Assembly: GCA_002386465.1 (NCBI GenBank)
Contig: DGIT01000076.1
Span: forward strand, 93,136-101,083
Length of the DNA: 7,948 nt
Direction of reading: 5' to 3'
Source of the DNA: Burkholderiales bacterium UBA4615
GTDB lineage: Bacteria; Pseudomonadota; Gammaproteobacteria; Burkholderiales; Burkholderiaceae_E
In this document: positions 5,222 to 7,948 of the stretch, piece after piece
How the letters are laid out: each line of letters starts with the position of its first letter
How positions within the stretch are numbered: position 1 is the first letter of the stretch
Position numbers and translations under genes: made by a program
Notes under the pieces: generated by a model
Told to the model about the DNA's origin: nothing
What the model saw: only the letters and a program-made list of their open reading frames with translations
Databases searched by the model: none

Positions 5222-6784
5222 TTATCGCACAAAGTAGAAGTCGCCCACCACCTGATCGTAAATCGCCGGCACTTGTTCGTGCCCGATGGTACGGGCGCTT
5301 TCGACGACCTTCTTGCGCACTTCGCGGATGACATTATCCACCCGCATACCAGGCGTTCGGATTTCGCGCAGCAGGGTGCGTGTAAAGAGTCCGTTCGGAT
5401 CACGGTCCTGCGGGCCCAGGCGGTCAAGGGCCTGCTGCCCTGCACCGGCGGAAAAGATCACCATCTGGCCTGTGGCCGCCGTGGTGGGCGCAAGCCCGCG
5501 TGTGCCGATGGAACGGCCCGCCACCTTGGGAAACGGGTTGTCACGACAGGCATCGATCATGGCCACGGTAAGCTTGACGCGTCGTTCGGACATTTCATCG
5601 AGCACACGCTGCAAGGCGATGCCGTCGTCGCGCACCTGCTCCTCACTCTCCTTGCGGATATCGGTCGCCAACAGGTAGTTGCTGCCGCCGATTTGCACGC
5701 CATGGCCGGCAAAGAAAAAGACGACTTCATCTCCGCCTTCGACCTCGCTTCGAAATTGCCGCAGCACGCCCTTCATGGCGCGCTCATCCAGATCCAGACG
5801 CAAGGTGACCTTGTAGCCCATTTCACCCAGTACACGTGCCAGGGCGCTGGCGTCGGCGCGGGCGGTCTCCAGGCGCGACACATTGGTATAGGCGTCGTTA
5901 CCGATCAGCAGCGCTTTGCGATTGGCGACAACGGGGGGGGCGATCGCAGGCCGCACTGGATCAGCGGCACGTGGCGCGTCGATCGTCTTCGCACTGGTCT
6001 GGGCCGCTGAGGCGGGCCTTGGAATCGACGGCGCTGCTATGGCGGTTTGCGCGGCGACCGCTGAGGGCGCATTCGCAGCAGGGGGCGCCGTCGCTGCCGT
6101 GCCCTGAGGGGCGTTACGCCGGGCTGGATCATTCGCCAGTTGCTCATCAACCTTTTGCGCGAAGGTTTGGCTGCTCATGTTTGGTCGGGCGGTCGCAGGC
6201 GGAGCCGACCCGGGAAGCGCAGGTGTTGCCGCTGGACGCGTTTCCAGCGCTATCAAGGGCCGGCCGCCGGCCTGAGCCTGGCGCGCATAGTCGGTCATCA
6301 GCCGATCGAAATCGGCGCGCTTAAGTTGCGCATCGCCGTTTTCGATCAGCAAGGTACAGGTACAACCCGCGGCGTTTGCCGGCTGACTCATCCGAGCGAT
6401 GGCGGCATCGAGTACGCGCTGGCAGCCCTCAATCGCCTGCTTGCGATTGCGCTCGGCGGAGTCCATTCCCGTGCTCCAGTGAGTGCGATACGTCAGTGGG
6501 CAGGCGCGAGGATTGGTCGATGCTGCAATGGCATACGGATTGCCGCTTGAGATCAGCCCTTGCAGGATCCTGTCCCGATCGATGCGCAGCGCGGCCTGAT
6601 ACACATCCTTCAGGCACACACTTCCGCCATCCGGGAAAGACACTTTCTTTTCAAAAAAACCGCACCCGGCTGGATCGGTCACGGGCCATCCAGCAGCGGT
6701 TTGCGCGAGCACGCCCGGCGTTGCAACCAGCAGGCTGCACACGGCATAGAAGCACAGCCACAACCGCGAGAGCATTCGCATCAT
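5222..6784 (-). CDS. Secreted caspase family (peptidase C14) protein with Cys-rich N-terminal region
   Basis: A 520-residue protein. Residues 1-27 form a signal peptide (basic start, hydrophobic core, cleavage expected after GVLA), so export is predicted. Residues 28-183 contain six cysteines (41, 57, 95, 121, 141, 143) and match no domain I can name; an even count fits disulfides in the periplasm. Residues 184-287 are an Ala/Pro-rich linker. The caspase-like domain runs from RKALLIGNDAY (289-299) to the end, with catalytic His361 in FFFAGHGVQ and Cys413 in MIDACRDNPF. The dyad is intact and its spacing (52) is normal for bacterial caspase-like proteins. The start ATG overlaps the ompA-like stop (ATGA), and no Shine-Dalgarno sequence is visible, so translational coupling is likely; ATGs at 6781 and 6775 are alternative starts. 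It is the last gene of the operon. Substrates, likely with basic P1 residues as in metacaspases, are inference. Confidence 0.88.
   Translation of the reverse strand: MMRMLSRLWLCFYAVCSLLVATPGVLAQTAAGWPVTDPAGCGFFEKKVSFPDGGSVCLKDVYQAALRIDRDRILQGLISSGNPYAIAASTNPRACPLTYRTHWSTGMDSAERNRKQAIEGCQRVLDAAIARMSQPANAAGCTCTLLIENGDAQLKRADFDRLMTDYARQAQAGGRPLIALETRPAATPALPGSAPPATARPNMSSQTFAQKVDEQLANDPARRNAPQGTAATAPPAANAPSAVAAQTAIAAPSIPRPASAAQTSAKTIDAPRAADPVRPAIAPPVVANRKALLIGNDAYTNVSRLETARADASALARVLGEMGYKVTLRLDLDERAMKGVLRQFRSEVEGGDEVVFFFAGHGVQIGGSNYLLATDIRKESEEQVRDDGIALQRVLDEMSERRVKLTVAMIDACRDNPFPKVAGRSIGTRGLAPTTAATGQMVIFSAGAGQQALDRLGPQDRDPNGLFTRTLLREIRTPGMRVDNVIREVRKKVVESARTIGHEQVPAIYDQVVGDFYFVR
5933..5940 (-). 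repeat. Homopolymer C8 tract in the caspase gene
   Basis: Eight G on the plus strand (C8 on the coding strand) encode the end of Ala282 plus Pro283 and Pro284, four residues before the caspase-like domain begins. Tracts of this length can slip during replication. A one-base change would separate the signal peptide, Cys-rich region and linker from the protease domain. Confidence 0.9.
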
Positions 6785-7293
6785 TCGGCAAGTGCCACGC
6801 GCACCCTGCGGTTGCGAGCTGCCGTCGGGTCACTGGGGTCAAGCAACTCGCTGAAACCCTTGCCCACCGGAATCAGTCGGGTGTGCTGTACGCCCTGCTG
6901 CGCCAGGAAATCGGTGACCGCCTGCGCCCTGCGCTGTGACAGCGCGTCGTTGTAGCGAACGGTGCCCTTGGCGTCCGTGTGCCCTTCGATATGGAACCGC
7001 AAATTCAACAGTTGATCCGTACGCAAAGCAGTGGCAAGCCGTTCAAGCATCGGTTTGCTCTCCGGTTGCAGTCGCGCAGAGTCAAAATCAAAGTTCACTG
7101 TCATGTCGATGCGCGACGGCTCCACTTTGATATTTCGGCCCAGACTGCGCGTACGCGGTTTGGGTGCCAGCGCATTCACAAAATCATCGACGGTGGCATT
7201 GCTCACTGGTTCATCCGAGAGCGCGGCCGACTGTGCCCAGGCTGGCATGGTCAACGACAGTCCCACCGCGAACACACACATTTTCCAGTTCAT
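6781..7293 (-). CDS. OmpA/Pal-type peptidoglycan-binding periplasmic protein
   Basis: A 170-residue protein with a signal peptide (1-20, cleavage after PAWA; no lipobox cysteine, so not a lipoprotein) and an OmpA_C-like domain from about residue 63 to the end. VNFDFDSARLQPES (66-79), EGHTDAKG (103-110), LSQRRAQAV (118-126) and AARNRRV near the C terminus are the family hallmarks. Asp107 and Arg122, 15 residues apart, correspond to the diaminopimelate-binding Asp271/Arg286 pair of Acinetobacter OmpA, so non-covalent binding to peptidoglycan is expected. There is no beta-barrel; residues 21-62 are a short linker. The ATG at 7293 overlaps the upstream TGA by four bases, with a GAGG element about seven bases before it. 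In the operon it probably tethers or senses the cell wall beside the caspase-like protein (inference). Confidence 0.92.
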   Translation of the reverse strand: MNWKMCVFAVGLSLTMPAWAQSAALSDEPVSNATVDDFVNALAPKPRTRSLGRNIKVEPSRIDMTVNFDFDSARLQPESKPMLERLATALRTDQLLNLRFHIEGHTDAKGTVRYNDALSQRRAQAVTDFLAQQGVQHTRLIPVGKGFSELLDPSDPTAARNRRVRVALAE

Positions 7294-7948
7294 CGGATTT
7301 CCTCTACTTCAATCAAGGTAGCGCCCATGGCGCCGTTTCGACCTTTGACGCCCCGGCCCAAAAAGAAATCGATCAGCCGCTGGCGCGACGGCAGATCGGC
7401 CACCGAATAGGCAAACGCCCCCCCAGCTCCGTCGGGGTCGGCGGGAAAAAGCTTCGCATCCCGCGGGGAGGGGCTCACCAGGAAAAGCAACCGGTCGACA
7501 CCAGGCGGTCCGGCCGCCTTCAGCTGCCAGCCCGGACGAGGCATGGCGTAAGTCTGATTGGCACGGACCCGGTGGTCGCCATCGAGCCGGTTTGGAAAGA
7601 GCAGATAAAAGCTCTTCTCGTCACTGCCCAGCATGACCACGTAAAGATACCCATCCGCATTCGGCCGAACCGTGAAGCTCATCGGGTCGGTATCGATGCG
7701 TAACTGTCGAGGTGCCTCGACGCTCAATGTAATGCGAGGATCGCGCTGGTTGTAAATATCCTCAAGAGTGGCGCGAGATCCAACAGGCCCGGCAGGCACC
7801 GACGGTTCCGCCGGAATAGCCTGGACGGGCGGCGCAGGCGTTGTCGGCTGCACCGGGCGTTGTGGCACAACGACCGCGAGAGGGGTCTGAACAGGCCGCA
7901 CAGGCGCAGGGGGTGTGGCAATCGGTGGTGCTGCGACGGGGGGTGCTG
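7290..7948 (-). CDS. DUF4384-like domain protein with Pro/Ala-rich region (5' end beyond window)
   Basis: The frame is open to the right edge of the window, giving 218 visible residues ending at TGA 7292-7290. The first ~60 visible residues are very rich in Pro, Ala and Val (a flexible linker or periplasmic spacer). Then follows a beta-rich domain whose text (ITLSVEAPRQLRIDTDPMSF, later DGYLYVVMLGSDEKSFYLLFPN and ANQTYAMP) matches what I know of DUF4384. A GTG at 7901 lies within the Pro-rich part and is unlikely to be the start, since the same composition continues upstream without a break. DUF4384 domains often sit at the C terminus of larger proteins, including membrane Ser/Thr kinases; whether a kinase lies upstream here cannot be seen. 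The stop overlaps the start of the ompA-like gene (ATGA), showing that it is the upstream gene of this operon. Confidence 0.8.
   Translation of the reverse strand, partial: APPVAAPPIATPPAPVRPVQTPLAVVVPQRPVQPTTPAPPVQAIPAEPSVPAGPVGSRATLEDIYNQRDPRITLSVEAPRQLRIDTDPMSFTVRPNADGYLYVVMLGSDEKSFYLLFPNRLDGDHRVRANQTYAMPRPGWQLKAAGPPGVDRLLFLVSPSPRDAKLFPADPDGAGGAFAYSVADLPSRQRLIDFFLGRGVKGRNGAMGATLIEVEEIR

Noticed and set aside
5174..6010. Long plus-strand open frame opposite the caspase-family gene
   Set aside because: It is antisense to a gene with clear catalytic motifs and a signal peptide, its translation shows no recognisable domain, and long antisense frames are common at this GC content.
7724..7921. 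Small Arg/Leu-rich minus-strand open frame near the right edge
   Set aside because: It is an out-of-frame shadow of the Pro/Ala-rich DUF4384 gene, with no ribosome binding site.

Overview
The window looks like GC-rich (roughly 60% or more by eye) proteobacterial chromosome, most plausibly a betaproteobacterium. The evidence is the codon use, the gene families and the GGAGAC-type ribosome binding sites. No sequence search was possible, so the taxonomy is inference.

Region 1 (1-5208) is a compact set of six catabolism-type enzyme genes with alternating orientation. In order they are: the 3' end of an acyl-CoA thioesterase-like gene (+); an Old Yellow Enzyme-type flavin ene-reductase (+); a short-chain dehydrogenase, SDR (-), which by its ribosome binding site starts at a TTG; a TauD/TfdA-type Fe(II)/2-oxoglutarate dioxygenase (+); a second SDR (-) of the MFE-2/HSD17B4-like 3-hydroxyacyl-CoA dehydrogenase type; and a metal-dependent cyclase/formamidase-family hydrolase (+). 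The three intact divergent or tandem gene starts and the TTG start all carry nearly the same Shine-Dalgarno sequence. Thioesterase, hydroxyacyl-CoA dehydrogenase and ene-reductase fit breakdown of a carboxylic acid through CoA thioesters. The dioxygenase and the ring-opening-type hydrolase would handle an oxygenated, sulfonated or cyclic substrate. The substrate cannot be read from the sequence. Regulation probably acts at two short divergent intergenic regions (2345-2479 and 4321-4392). A strong GATC-rich hairpin (3358-3394) sits between the convergent dioxygenase and second SDR genes.

Region 2 (5222-7948, all on the minus strand) is a separate, tightly coupled envelope operon. Its order in the direction of transcription is: a protein with a Pro/Ala-rich region and a C-terminal DUF4384-like domain (start outside the window); a small secreted OmpA/Pal-type peptidoglycan-binding protein; and a secreted caspase-family (peptidase C14) protein with a six-cysteine N-terminal region, a long Ala/Pro linker and an intact His/Cys dyad. 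Each junction is a 4-base ATGA stop/start overlap. This operon is the best candidate for an under-described system: a cell-wall-anchored, caspase-like protease module. It is cut by the window edge, so its first gene is only partly visible.

The two regions meet tail to tail with a gap of only 13 bp and no obvious terminator. No RNA genes, transposases, CRISPR arrays or long repeats were seen.
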